64,000 nucleotides of DNA from Pseudoramibacter fermentans (GCA_009493725.1 VOGB01000004.1:682001-746000), one strand, 5' to 3'; positions 17,413 to 25,968 are shown, counted from the stretch's first letter. Made by a program: numbers and translations. Notes: generated from the letters alone by a model not told the origin.

Positions 17413-17422
17413 AGATTCGTTA

Positions 17423-17498
17423 TGGCAGGGGTAGCAGGAGTCGAACCTGCGAATTCCAGAGTCAAAGTCTGGTGCCTTAACCACTTGGCCATACCCCT
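17423..17498 (-). tRNA. tRNA-Gln (TTG)
   Basis: A 76-nt cloverleaf with acceptor AGGGGTA/TACCCCT, anticodon loop CTTTGAC (anticodon TTG), discriminator G and encoded CCA. Confidence 0.96.
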
Positions 17499-17509
17499 AA
17501 ATAAAAAAA

Positions 17510-17586
17510 TGGGGTGGATGAAGGGACTCGAACCCCCGACAACCAGAACCACAATCTGGCGCTCTACCAACTGAACTACATCCACC
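17510..17586 (-). tRNA. tRNA-His (GTG)
   Basis: A 77-nt cloverleaf with anticodon loop TTGTGGT (anticodon GTG), acceptor GTGGATG/CATCCAC and the extra 5' G opposite C73 that marks tRNA-His; CCA is encoded. Confidence 0.97.
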
Positions 17587-17595
17587 ACAAGCAAA

Positions 17596-17672
17596 TGGCG
17601 CGCCAACAGGGATTCGAACCCCGGGCACACGGCTTAGAAGGCCGTTGCTCTATCCAACTGAGCTATTGGCGC
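17596..17672 (-). tRNA. tRNA-Arg (TCT)
   Basis: A 77-nt cloverleaf with acceptor GCGCCAA/TTGGCGC, anticodon loop CTTCTAA (anticodon TCT) and encoded CCA. Confidence 0.97.
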
Positions 17673-17697
17673 TCGTGCCTCAACCATAATGACTTTC

Positions 17698-17771
17698 TGG
17701 AGCGGGTGAAGGGAATCGGACCCTCGCGACTGGCTTGGAAGGCCAGGGCTCTACCACTGAGCTACACCCGC
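17698..17771 (-). tRNA. tRNA-Gly (TCC)
   Basis: A 74-nt cloverleaf with acceptor GCGGGTG/CACCCGC, anticodon loop CTTCCAA (anticodon TCC) and encoded CCA. It is first in the cluster. Confidence 0.97.
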
Positions 17772-17812
17772 AATTTCACATTGCGAAATACTTCTGCAAC
17801 AGAACGAAATTA

Positions 17813-17841
17813 ATTATAAGTGAAATTTCTTGCTTTGTCAA
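17813..17841 (-). promoter_or_regulatory. Promoter of the five-tRNA cluster
   Basis: On the minus strand TTGACA (17836-17841), 17 bp and TATAAT (17813-17818): a perfect consensus, as expected for stable RNA. It lies about 42 nt before tRNA-Gly. Confidence 0.92.
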
Positions 17842-17924
17842 TACCCTTTTATACATTTTTTATTATATTGAAATGATGGGCAGCGGCAACCTACTTAATA
17901 AGCTGCCGCTATACAAATCAACAC

Positions 17925-18938
17925 TTATTCACTAATACCCTTAACCGAATCACGAACTTTAACTTCATAAGGAACGTACAAAGTTTTCATTTCGGTTTCT
18001 TCTTTTTCACACATTTTAATCAGCATACGTGTCGCAACTGCGCCTATATCATACATCGGCTGAGAAATGGTCGTAATTTTGGGAGTGACCCATTCAGACA
18101 TCCAAAAATCGTTAAAGCCAGCTACTGAATAATCCTTAGGTACGTTGTAGCCTTTTTCTTCGATTGCACGGATTGCACCCAACGCCATTTGATCATTAAA
18201 ACAGAACACATTTGAAAAAGAAACTTCTCCCTTTTCCAAAATATCTTTCATTTGGTTATACCCGCCTGAAATAGATGAGAGACAATGATAAATTCGGTCT
18301 GGATTAAATTCTAGTCCCTTTTCTTTGTATGCTTTCTGGATCCCTTCAAGGCGTTGTTCAACAATATAACCACTGCCACTTTCATCACTGAAGATAATAT
18401 TGTCGCGATGTCCAGCATCAATCACCTTTACAGCCAAATCATAAGCTGCAGAAGCATTGTCAATCAATACACCAGAAAGTTTTCCAGTTACGTCGGGCAC
18501 ACAGCCTAAAACCACTTCACAGGAGGCAGATGTTAATCGATCTCTCATTTCATCTGTCAGATTTTTCCCAACATAAATAATCCCATCACATTGTTTTTCA
18601 ACTAAAACGTCGAGTGATTTTTTTTCTTTTTCCGGATTAAAGTCTGTGTCACTTAAAATAATATTGTAATTATATATGCCGCAGACATCTTCTGCTCCTC
18701 GGACAATCCAGGTATAAAATGGATCCAAAATATCTGGGATCATGATACCTAAAGTATTCGTTTTTTGAATTTTTAAGCTTCGCGCAATCGCATTAGGTTT
18801 ATACCCCGTTTTTTTAATGGCCTTTAAAACTCTTTCTCGAGTTTCTTCATTGACCAAAGGGATATTATTGACGACACGCGAAACGGTTGCGACAGAAACA
18901 TTCGCTTCTTTCGCAACATCAACAATTTTTACTTTCAT
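17925..18938 (-). CDS. LacI-family transcriptional regulator, CcpA-like
   Basis: A 337-residue repressor. The N-terminal helix-turn-helix and hinge helix (VKIVDVAKEANVSVATVSRV to about residue 60) are of the LacI/GalR family. The remainder is a periplasmic-binding-like effector and dimerisation domain. Length (332-340) and hinge sequence resemble CcpA, the catabolite control protein that acts with HPr-Ser-P, but a sugar-specific paralogue cannot be excluded. It starts 24 nt after the aminotransferase with a GGAGA site, so it is probably the last gene of the fumarase/aminotransferase operon. That location would tie it to C4 or amino-acid metabolism. Confidence 0.8.
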   Translation of the reverse strand: MKVKIVDVAKEANVSVATVSRVVNNIPLVNEETRERVLKAIKKTGYKPNAIARSLKIQKTNTLGIMIPDILDPFYTWIVRGAEDVCGIYNYNIILSDTDFNPEKEKKSLDVLVEKQCDGIIYVGKNLTDEMRDRLTSASCEVVLGCVPDVTGKLSGVLIDNASAAYDLAVKVIDAGHRDNIIFSDESGSGYIVEQRLEGIQKAYKEKGLEFNPDRIYHCLSSISGGYNQMKDILEKGEVSFSNVFCFNDQMALGAIRAIEEKGYNVPKDYSVAGFNDFWMSEWVTPKITTISQPMYDIGAVATRMLIKMCEKEETEMKTLYVPYEVKVRDSVKGISE

Positions 18939-18962
18939 GAGCTTTCTCCACTTGCTTAATGA

Positions 18963-20213
18963 TTAATCAAATTTATCAATTGCTGCTTTAATTAATGCAG
19001 GAGCTCTACCGCATTTTTCTTCATTAACTGCACATGGTGCAAATCGAAGACCTTTCTTCAATGCAACAATAAAGAAATTCTTCTGGTCAGCTAAATAATC
19101 TCTAATCGCTTCTCGATTTTCACATGGAATAGAAATGAAGAAACCGTCGCGATATGTACATGTTTTTAATCCAACTTCCTTCGCAGAATCCATAAACGCT
19201 TTAGCACGAGTCTGAAGCGTATTTCTCCAGTCTGCTTGTTCAGCTTCATATGCTTCTCTCAATTGATCGTTAGAAATAATCTTTGCCAATGTCGCTTGCG
19301 CTGATCTCGTCCCATTTGACCAGGTGCCTCGATTTGAGAAGGAACAAGAAGCTTTAAATTCATCTGCAATTTCCTGAGTCGGTGCTACGCACAAAAGTGC
19401 GCCGTTTCTTAAACCGTACATTGTCATCGCTTTAGAAGCAGAATATGCGTAAAGCGGCAGAACATTTTCCGGCATTCCGGAGAGGATTTCCATGAACTGG
19501 CGGGCACTTTCACCCTTCCCTGCAAAATCGATATAAGCAATATCACAAAGAACGATAATACGCCAATCTGGATGTTCATTTGCTGTTTTGGTGTAAAATT
19601 CAACCAGCTGTTTCCATTCATCGTCAGAAATATTATATCCTGTTGGATTGTGCGCCGGCGTATTTAATATCGTTAAGATCCGTTTTTGCTTTTCGAGAAG
19701 TTCTAAAACTTTATTTTCATAAGATTTAAAATTAAAATTGCCATTTTCGTCAAAAAGCTCAAACGTTGTGATCTTTCTGCGGTTTTCTTGAGCGATTGTG
19801 CCATACGGTGCCCAATGCCAATCCTGAACTAAAACTTCATCGCCAATTTCACTATAATTGGCGATCGCATTTCGGACTGCGCCTGTACCACCTGGTGTTG
19901 CGACCGCTTCAATGTAGCCGTCTGGTTTATGATGTTTAAAGCAGGCATAGACAACATTTTCCAAAAATTCAGGAATACCTGCAATGCTTGCATATGCAGC
20001 AATTTCAGTATCCTTTAAATTGCGGAAGGTTGAATAGACGCTATCGAATGCAACTAAATTACCATCATCGTCCATTAACGAACCGATTGTCGAATTGATT
20101 ACAGGTTCATGACCTACTTCGGCAATTCTTTTCTTTGCCAGTTCCGCAATATGAAAAATCGGATCGTTGCCAGCTTCTCTAACCGATGATGAAATGACCA
20201 TTCTATTACTCAT
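18963..20213 (-). CDS. Class I aminotransferase (aspartate/aromatic type)
   Basis: A PLP enzyme of 416 residues in the class I aminotransferase fold. Visible are the cofactor motif NTPAHNPTGYN (about 188-198), the aspartate in CDIAYIDF and the Schiff-base lysine in AYSASKAMTMYGLRNG (about 272-287). Sequence layout is nearest the AspC/TyrB group, so aspartate or an aromatic amino acid is a likely donor. An upstream ATG at 20225 lies in the ribosome binding region; GGAGGAACTT precedes the ATG at 20213, which is chosen. That start overlaps the fumarase beta stop (ATGAGTAA), giving translational coupling. With fumarase it could join aspartate to C4 acids, but the substrate is inferred. Confidence 0.85.
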   Translation of the reverse strand: MSNRMVISSSVREAGNDPIFHIAELAKKRIAEVGHEPVINSTIGSLMDDDGNLVAFDSVYSTFRNLKDTEIAAYASIAGIPEFLENVVYACFKHHKPDGYIEAVATPGGTGAVRNAIANYSEIGDEVLVQDWHWAPYGTIAQENRRKITTFELFDENGNFNFKSYENKVLELLEKQKRILTILNTPAHNPTGYNISDDEWKQLVEFYTKTANEHPDWRIIVLCDIAYIDFAGKGESARQFMEILSGMPENVLPLYAYSASKAMTMYGLRNGALLCVAPTQEIADEFKASCSFSNRGTWSNGTRSAQATLAKIISNDQLREAYEAEQADWRNTLQTRAKAFMDSAKEVGLKTCTYRDGFFISIPCENREAIRDYLADQKNFFIVALKKGLRFAPCAVNEEKCGRAPALIKAAIDKFD

Positions 20214-20790
20214 AAGTTCCTCCATTTATTTGATTGTCAATTATGTATTTACGAAATAATTTAGGACCGTTGTCGTAAATATTATTTCCTTTTGCATCTA
20301 TTGCGACAAAAATTGGAAAATCTTTAACTTCCAATTTTCTGACCGCTTCTGTTCCTAATTCCGGATACGCAATGATTTCTGAATGCTGAATATGTCGTGC
20401 ACAAAGGGTTCCGGTTCCTCCCACACACGCGAAATATACAGCTGAATTTTTTCGGATACTGTCAATAACAGGAGAGGTACGGTTTCCTTTTCCTATCATA
20501 CCCTTTAAGCCTAAATCCAACAGCTTAGGCGTGTATTTATCCATTCTATGCGAAGTTGTCGGCCCCGCCGGTCCGATCACCTCTCCAGGTGCCGCAGGGC
20601 AAGGACCCATGTAAAAAATAATTTGTCCATTTATATCGAAAGGCAGTGGATTGTGATCGGCAAGATCTTCAAGCATCTGTTTGTGAGCAGCATCTCTCGC
20701 AGTGTAAATCGTTCCAGATAAGAGGACCTGCTCGCCGCAGACCAAATCTTTGATAACATCATCTGTAATTGGTGTTCTGATTTTCTTCAT
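20206..20790 (-). CDS. Class I fumarate hydratase, beta subunit
   Basis: A 194-residue protein equal to the C-terminal domain of E. coli FumA or the TtdB subunit. With the alpha subunit it forms the oxygen-sensitive 4Fe-4S hydratase that converts fumarate to malate. Family motifs are LLSGTIYTARDAAH (about 24-37), GPCPAAPGEVIGPAGPTTSHRMD (about 62-84) and GKGNRTSP. It begins directly after the alpha-subunit stop and its stop overlaps the aminotransferase start. L-tartrate dehydratase is the main alternative; the aminotransferase neighbour favours fumarase. Confidence 0.88.
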   Translation of the reverse strand: MKKIRTPITDDVIKDLVCGEQVLLSGTIYTARDAAHKQMLEDLADHNPLPFDINGQIIFYMGPCPAAPGEVIGPAGPTTSHRMDKYTPKLLDLGLKGMIGKGNRTSPVIDSIRKNSAVYFACVGGTGTLCARHIQHSEIIAYPELGTEAVRKLEVKDFPIFVAIDAKGNNIYDNGPKLFRKYIIDNQINGGTYE

Positions 20791-21636
20791 CTACAAGATC
20801 ACCGTTCCTCTCCGATCAACATAACAGCAGATATTAACAGCAACGGGAAGCCCAGCAATATGTGTTGGATAATCGAGAATGTGTATGCCGAGCATCGTCG
20901 TCATCCCTCCCATTCCCATGGGACCAATTCCCGTTTCATTAATCGTCTGCATAATAGCCTTTTCCATGGACCGCAAATGTGGTTTTTCACTATGTTGATC
21001 CAGCGGAATCAACAATGCCTGTTTTGACATGATTGCGGCCTTCTCAAAATCACCCCCGACGCCAACGCCAACAATAATCGGCGCACAAGCATTTGGCGCT
21101 CCGTTTTGTATCGTTTTAACAATAAAATCCTGAGCGCCATCTATGCCATCAGATGGCTTGAGCATTTTTAGAGCACTGGTGTTTTCACTGCCAAAACCTT
21201 TAGCCATAACCGAAATTTTGAGATTGTCTCCTTCAGTAATCTGATAATGAATAACAGCCGGTGTATTGTCGTTTGTATTTTCGTCCCGAATTAACGGATC
21301 CGATACAATCGACTTTCTCATATAGCCTTGACAATACCCTTTTTTAACGCCAGCTTGAATCGCATTTTCAAGGCTGCCGCCCTCAATATGTATCTCTTGG
21401 CCATACTGAACAAACACAACCGCCATACCTGTGTCTTGACAAATAGGCCGCTGGCAGTTTAACGCGAGTTCCCGGTTCTCATTGATCACAGACAATATAT
21501 TTTCAGCTAAGGGATAAGATTCCTTTTGCTGTGCCTTTTTAAGGGAATGATCAATATCGTCTGCCAACTTCGCATTAATCTTAATACACAGTTGGGCGAT
21601 TGCTTCTGTAATATCTTTTGCCTGAATATTTTTCAC
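20791..21636 (-). CDS. Class I fumarate hydratase, alpha subunit
   Basis: A 281-residue catalytic Fe-S subunit of a two-subunit fumarase. Cysteines fitting the cluster ligands are C66 in CQRPICQDTG, one in GAPNACAPIIVGVGVGG and one in the terminal CCYVDRRG. The fold matches TtdA and the N-terminal half of FumA. The start appears to be GTG at 21636, with a rather distant AAAGGA site; no better start is visible. An extended -10 box lies about 40 nt upstream. It is first in the operon fumarase alpha, beta, aminotransferase, CcpA-like regulator. Tartrate dehydratase remains possible. Confidence 0.88.
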   Translation of the reverse strand: MKNIQAKDITEAIAQLCIKINAKLADDIDHSLKKAQQKESYPLAENILSVINENRELALNCQRPICQDTGMAVVFVQYGQEIHIEGGSLENAIQAGVKKGYCQGYMRKSIVSDPLIRDENTNDNTPAVIHYQITEGDNLKISVMAKGFGSENTSALKMLKPSDGIDGAQDFIVKTIQNGAPNACAPIIVGVGVGGDFEKAAIMSKQALLIPLDQHSEKPHLRSMEKAIMQTINETGIGPMGMGGMTTMLGIHILDYPTHIAGLPVAVNICCYVDRRGTVIL

Positions 21637-21675
21637 AGTATTTCATTTGATCCTTTCAAAAGATTTTACATTAAT

Positions 21676-21681
21676 ATTATA
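21676..21681 (-). promoter_or_regulatory. Extended -10 box before the fumarase operon
   Basis: TGCTATAAT on the minus strand (TATAAT at 21676-21681) fits an extended -10 promoter; the -35 is weak. Confidence 0.55.
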
Positions 21682-21759
21682 GCATAGCTTTAAAGGCTTT
21701 CATTCGGTTTTTTGAAAATTTTTCATCTTTTTTATCGTGATGAAAATTTATTATTACAT

Positions 21760-21795
21760 AAAAAAAGACTGCGTCATCCAACGCAGTCTGAGTAC
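21760..21795 (-). terminator. Terminator of the ArsD-like gene
   Basis: On the minus strand AGACTGCGT, loop TGGATG and ACGCAGTCT form a perfect stem followed by seven T residues. Confidence 0.9.
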
Positions 21796-21798
21796 ACA

Positions 21799-22089
21799 TC
21801 ACGATTCGTGATCCGCACCGCTCCACTTCAACAATTCATAATAGTTCGGATATGTATCTTTCTGAAAAATTTCACCATCAACAACAGTAACTGGAAAAGC
21901 ATCTGGCCCATCTGTCAGCAGCACACGCTCTACCGGCCCGTTTGTGTATTGAGATTGATCTTGTGAAAAATTCCGCAAATGAATATCAATGCCTTGACGT
22001 TTCAAATCTTTAACAATCACTTGAATAGCTAATGCCTGTTGAGATTTTAAATCAACATCAATGGGATTATAAATATTTATTGTACACAT
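21799..22089 (-). CDS. ArsD-like thioredoxin-fold protein lacking the metal-binding cysteine pair
   Basis: A 96-residue protein that resembles ArsD, the arsenic metallochaperone, along its length: the pattern NFSQDQSQY (about 40-48), then LLTDGPDAFPVTVVDGE (about 57-73) and YPNYYELLKW. ArsD normally carries Cys12-Cys13 for As(III); here the N-terminus (MCTINIYNPIDVDL) has only Cys2. No arsA, arsB or arsR is nearby. AAGGGG precedes the ATG. It is a single-gene unit between ispA and the fumarase operon with its own terminator. The fold assignment is moderate and an arsenic role is doubtful. Confidence 0.7.
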   Translation of the reverse strand: MCTINIYNPIDVDLKSQQALAIQVIVKDLKRQGIDIHLRNFSQDQSQYTNGPVERVLLTDGPDAFPVTVVDGEIFQKDTYPNYYELLKWSGADHES

Positions 22090-22181
22090 CTGACCAACCC
22101 CTTCGTATAATCTACTGATAATTTAACATAATTTTATTAAAATTGCTTGGTATTTTTTTGTCACATCTTTTCACTATTATT

Positions 22182-23084
22182 TCAATAGACACGATTGCAC
22201 ACAAAATCTGCCATCTGAATATAAAATGAAGTATCAATAGAAAGATTTGACAAAGCTTCTATTGCAGTACGATGATACTCTTCTACTTTTTCCTGAGCGC
22301 TTTTTAACCCATAGAGAGAAACCATTGTGGTTTTATGTTCTTCCTGATCGCTGCCCACAGGTTTTCCAAGCACCTCCGTATCTGATGTGACATCGAGTAT
22401 ATCGTCAACAATTTGAAAAGCCGTTCCAATTGCTTCTCCGTATTGTCGCATCCATTCTAAAGACTCTGAATCTGTATTTGCCATTACAGCACCGCAAAGC
22501 AATGCCGCTGTTAACATCGCACCCGTTTTATGAGAGTGGATATACTTTAATTTTTCTGCATTCATTTCATCATCGTCTTCAGCTAACACATCACCAACTT
22601 GTCCACCAATCATACCGCCTACACCCGAAGCCTGCATTAATATTTTCAAAGCCTGAATGCCATTGCCCTGCTGCTGAGCAGGCAATCTCTGCAATCCGTC
22701 AACTGCCGTTTCTACCGCGTAATTAAGCAAGGCATCTCCCGCTAATATAGCGATATCTTCGCCATAAACTTTATGATTAGAAGGCTGCCCCCTGCGCAGG
22801 TCATCGTCATCCATCGCCGGCAAATCATCATGGATCAAAGAATATGTGTGAATCATTTCAATGGCACACGACAAAGCGCGGGCATTTTCGACGTCGCCTC
22901 CGAATAATTCACAAGTCTTCCGCATGAGCACTGGCCGTATTCTTTTCCCCCCAGCAAATAAACTGTATTTCATGGCTGAGACGATAATAGCAGGCGCATC
23001 AAATGGTTTTTCAAAGCAAACGAGCAAATCGTTTTCGACGTCCTTTGCCATTGTTTCTAAAGTGTTTTTAAAGTCTTGATTCAT
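22182..23084 (-). CDS. ispA: Polyprenyl synthetase (farnesyl/geranylgeranyl diphosphate synthase)
   Basis: A 300-residue trans-prenyltransferase that condenses isopentenyl diphosphate with allylic diphosphates. The first aspartate-rich motif is DDLPAMDDDDLRRG (about 93-106), and the second is DDILDVTSD (about 226-234). The substrate-binding GGKRIRP (about 46-52) is present. Length matches bacterial IspA (about 290-300). Its start overlaps the xseB stop by 17 nt, in the common Firmicute order xseA, xseB, ispA. Product chain length is inferred as C15 or C20 from the family. Confidence 0.93.
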   Translation of the reverse strand: MNQDFKNTLETMAKDVENDLLVCFEKPFDAPAIIVSAMKYSLFAGGKRIRPVLMRKTCELFGGDVENARALSCAIEMIHTYSLIHDDLPAMDDDDLRRGQPSNHKVYGEDIAILAGDALLNYAVETAVDGLQRLPAQQQGNGIQALKILMQASGVGGMIGGQVGDVLAEDDDEMNAEKLKYIHSHKTGAMLTAALLCGAVMANTDSESLEWMRQYGEAIGTAFQIVDDILDVTSDTEVLGKPVGSDQEEHKTTMVSLYGLKSAQEKVEEYHRTAIEALSNLSIDTSFYIQMADFVCNRVY

Positions 23085-23325
23085 GAGATTCCTCCAAATC
23101 TTTTTCTGTTATTTCTTCTAATTCAGAATGACCGGACTGATCTTTTGTTAATAACGCAATTTTCCCTTCTGCTGACTTTAGATCATTTTCGCATTTTTTT
23201 AATAGAGTCATTCCCTCTTCGTAAAGTTTAACAGATTTTTCAAGACTAAGCTGATCGCTGTTCATTTCTGCTACAATTTCTTCTAGTCTTGACATTTTTT
23301 CATCAAATGTTTTCTTTCGTGCCAT
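23068..23325 (-). CDS. xseB: Exodeoxyribonuclease VII small subunit
   Basis: An 85-residue, helical, charged subunit of exonuclease VII. The conserved core FDEKMSRLEEIVAEMN and SLEKSVKLYEEGMTLLKKCE (about 6-47) is typical. The frame is open to 23358, but the family begins near MARKKTFDE, so ATG at 23325 is used; it overlaps the end of xseA by 23 nt. It assembles with XseA to degrade single-stranded DNA. Confidence 0.93.
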   Translation of the reverse strand: MARKKTFDEKMSRLEEIVAEMNSDQLSLEKSVKLYEEGMTLLKKCENDLKSAEGKIALLTKDQSGHSELEEITEKDLEESHESRL

Positions 23326-24532
23326 GTTTATTCTCTCTTTCCTGATCGAGCCGCACACTCACTTCGCCATCATTAAATTTGAGCATCAATTGATCAAACT
23401 GAGCCGCTTTATCTGCCGTCTCGACAACCGTTCTATTGGGTGAAAAAACAATCGCGTAGCCACGTTCCAGTACCTGATTTGGATTGAGCAAGTGCAATTG
23501 TTTTCGAATAAGCTGAGTCTGTGTTTGCGCCGATAATATTTTTTTCTGAATCAACAACTGAAACTGATGAAATAATTGATTGAGTTGAATATTTTGTGCC
23601 TTGATTTTCTTTCTTGGATTGTTGATCCCAATCATTCTTTGATAATACTGTATCTGTTTGCGATGGTTTTGAATTTGTCGGTTAAATGCATACTCAATAT
23701 CGTTTCCTATCTGTGTAATTTTTTTAATTTGATAGGTTCGATCTTCCGCAACTAATTCGCCAGCAGCTGTTGGCGTGGCTGCACGAATATCAGCCACAAG
23801 ATCAGCAATGGTTATATCTGTTTCGTGCCCAACCGCAGAGATAATAGGCTTCGCTGCGTTGTAAATCGCATCTGCGACTTTTCTTTCATTAAATGCCCAA
23901 AGATCTTCAATTGATCCGCCGCCTCTGCCCACAATAATTACATCAATATCATCTCTTTGATTCAGACAGCGGATTCCCTCTGCAATTTCCTCAGCTGCAT
24001 TTTCTCCCTGTACTTTAGACGGGAAAAAAATAATATTAATGCTGGCATTTCTCCTCCGAATAGTAGAAAGGATATCATGAACGGCCGCTCCTTTTCCAGA
24101 AGTTACAACGCCCACTGTATGAATATTTGGAGGTAGTCTTTTTTTTCGTTTAGAATCAAAATAGCCCAGCTTTTCTAACTGATTTCTTAGTTTTTGCAGC
24201 GATATAAATAATTCCCCGATACCAGCCGGTTCCATCGAGCTTATGTATAATTGATACTGCCCGTTTTTTTCGTAAACGTCAATGGACCCATGGCAAATCA
24301 CGTGCATGCCGTCTGCCGGCATGAAAGAAAGATGCGCAGCTTGATAAGAAAACATAACACAGGAAATTCTGCTTTCTTCATCTTTCAATGAAAAGTACAA
24401 ATGACCACTGTAATATGCCTTGAAATTAGAAACTTCACCTTCAATATCAACATTTTTCAGCAGACTATTCGTGGAAATCACACTTTTTACAAAGTGGTTT
24501 ACCTGTGTAACGCTTAAGTGTCTGCGAATCAA
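23303..24532 (-). CDS. xseA: Exodeoxyribonuclease VII large subunit
   Basis: The catalytic subunit of exonuclease VII, 409 residues. It has an N-terminal OB fold (LSVTQVNHFVKSV, VDIEGEVSNFK, SGHLYFSLKD) and the nuclease core with VVTSGKGAAVHDILST, DVIIVGRGGGSIEDLWAFN and AVGHETDITIADLVAD. The open frame extends to 24580, but homologues start at the LSVTQ element. TTG at 24532 has AGGAG eight bases upstream and overlaps the preceding stop as TTGA, a common coupling arrangement, so it is preferred. The C-terminal region is coiled coil. Confidence 0.93.
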   Translation of the reverse strand: MIRRHLSVTQVNHFVKSVISTNSLLKNVDIEGEVSNFKAYYSGHLYFSLKDEESRISCVMFSYQAAHLSFMPADGMHVICHGSIDVYEKNGQYQLYISSMEPAGIGELFISLQKLRNQLEKLGYFDSKRKKRLPPNIHTVGVVTSGKGAAVHDILSTIRRRNASINIIFFPSKVQGENAAEEIAEGIRCLNQRDDIDVIIVGRGGGSIEDLWAFNERKVADAIYNAAKPIISAVGHETDITIADLVADIRAATPTAAGELVAEDRTYQIKKITQIGNDIEYAFNRQIQNHRKQIQYYQRMIGINNPRKKIKAQNIQLNQLFHQFQLLIQKKILSAQTQTQLIRKQLHLLNPNQVLERGYAIVFSPNRTVVETADKAAQFDQLMLKFNDGEVSVRLDQERENKHGTKENI

Positions 24533-25488
24533 TTGATCTTCTCCTGTTGATTGAACATTTCCTTTGTTAATAAAGCGCACCCTACGCCGTTATCCGTGGC
24601 ATATTGTGGTTTGGCAAATATAGCACGGTATTGACGTTTCATTCGCTTTCGTATCGTTTCTTTTACAATGCGATTGGCCATCACACCCCCTGAAAACACA
24701 GCAACTTTTATTTCGAATTGCTCGCACAAAACATTGATAGCACGACCGATGGTTCTGCCGATACATTCAAATAAAGCGTATGCAATTTCCGAGAATGGCA
24801 CCCCATCGTCAATTAGTTGATGAATCTGATTTTCCTGACCAGAAAAGTGAAAATCACATCCCTCAAGCCGCGAAGCGATTTTAATTTCGTGTTGATTAGA
24901 CGTCAATGCCAGTTTTTCCAATTCTTTACCTGCAGGAAAAGAACAGCCCATTGTGACACCAATTCGATCAATCAATTGTCCTGCATTTAAATCCAACGTC
25001 TTTCCGACAATCCGATTGGTGTGGTTCTGCGGGTCAACTACCACAATTTCAGAGGTGCCTCCAGATAAATGAACTGCTAAAAAGGGCTTGTTTAATTTTT
25101 CGCAAGCATCTTCATTTTCAATTAACGCTGCTCGGATATGACCTTCCTGATGGCTGAAACAATATAGTGGGACCTGTAACAAATCGGCATATGATTTGGC
25201 AACAGCGTATCCCACACGGAAAACTGGCATATATGACCCTTCTTGAGGTCTTGGTGAAACCGAAACGCCAACCGCCCTGACGTTATTTTTCATCTCTGGA
25301 ATTGACGCAAAACGTGCCGTCAGTTCTGGAATATTGCGGATATGTTCAAAAACAGCTTCAGACTGCCGCAATCCTCTCTGCCCTTTTTTAACTGGCAAAA
25401 CTTTTCGTTGATCAGCTATGATCCCATTTCGCGTATCCACAACCGCTACAGATGACGTATAATTACTTGTATCAATTCCTATAAACAT
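24529..25488 (-). CDS. TsaD/Kae1-like M22 family protein (paralogue)
   Basis: A 319-residue ASKHA-fold protein of the TsaD (YgjD/Kae1) superfamily, beginning FIGIDTSNYTSSVAVVD. The metal-binding histidines appear as H113 and H117 in FSHQEGH, and glycine-rich phosphate motifs are LSGGTSEIV and VFSGGVMANRI. True TsaD makes the t6A37 tRNA modification with TsaB, C and E. This copy is shorter and lies between nusB and xseA, the place of a clostridial paralogue usually called M22 peptidase-like, so I do not call it TsaD. Function is unknown. Confidence 0.75.
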   Translation of the reverse strand: MFIGIDTSNYTSSVAVVDTRNGIIADQRKVLPVKKGQRGLRQSEAVFEHIRNIPELTARFASIPEMKNNVRAVGVSVSPRPQEGSYMPVFRVGYAVAKSYADLLQVPLYCFSHQEGHIRAALIENEDACEKLNKPFLAVHLSGGTSEIVVVDPQNHTNRIVGKTLDLNAGQLIDRIGVTMGCSFPAGKELEKLALTSNQHEIKIASRLEGCDFHFSGQENQIHQLIDDGVPFSEIAYALFECIGRTIGRAINVLCEQFEIKVAVFSGGVMANRIVKETIRKRMKRQYRAIFAKPQYATDNGVGCALLTKEMFNQQEKIN

Positions 25489-25504
25489 AGATTGCCTCAG
25501 TCAG

Positions 25505-25957
25505 CTAATTTTTATTTGAAAAATGTTTACCCAAATTATTCAATATGCCATTGATATAACGATATGATTTTTCATCACAATACTTTTTAGCCAATTCCAC
25601 AGCCTCATTCACTGCAATTTCAATTGGCAGACCTAAATACATCATTTCTGCCGCGCCAATGCGCATAGCAGCAAGTTCAGCGCTTGGAATGCGATCAAAG
25701 CGCCAATCTTCTCGAAGATATTTTTCGATTTCAGAATCAATTGTCTCTAAATTGTCAATAACCGTTTCTACTAATAAATGGGCATACGTGTATTGGTCGT
25801 GCTGAAAATCTTCTTTTGGATCTGCAAAACCAGCGCCATTATCCAATGTGGCGATAATTTTTGCCTTTAAATCAGATTGTCCGCGATCTTCAAATCCAAT
25901 TTGAAAAACTGCCCGATAAGCAAGCTCTCTTTCAAATTTACGTTTTTCTTTATTCAT
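25505..25957 (-). CDS. nusB: Transcription antitermination factor NusB
   Basis: A 150-residue helical NusB protein that binds boxA RNA with S10 during rRNA transcription. It begins KRKFERELAYRAVFQI, and the C-terminal half has the family pattern EIAVNEAVELAKKYCDEKSYRYINGILNNL, split across about residues 109-140. Length is typical (130-150). It is downstream of asp23 but an intrinsic terminator lies in the 46-nt gap, so its level may depend on readthrough. Confidence 0.94.
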   Translation of the reverse strand: MNKEKRKFERELAYRAVFQIGFEDRGQSDLKAKIIATLDNGAGFADPKEDFQHDQYTYAHLLVETVIDNLETIDSEIEKYLREDWRFDRIPSAELAAMRIGAAEMMYLGLPIEIAVNEAVELAKKYCDEKSYRYINGILNNLGKHFSNKN

Positions 25958-25968
25958 TTTTCTCCGTT

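Noticed and set aside
17514..17813. A 99-codon plus-strand frame over the tRNA cluster
   Set aside because: It is antisense to tRNA-His, tRNA-Arg and tRNA-Gly; frames of the type GTRTPDNQNHN are well-known tRNA artefacts.
17881..17910. Hairpin AGCGGCA/TGCCGCT after the CcpA-like gene
   Set aside because: It has no T run directly after it on the minus strand, so it is not called as a terminator, although it may aid termination.
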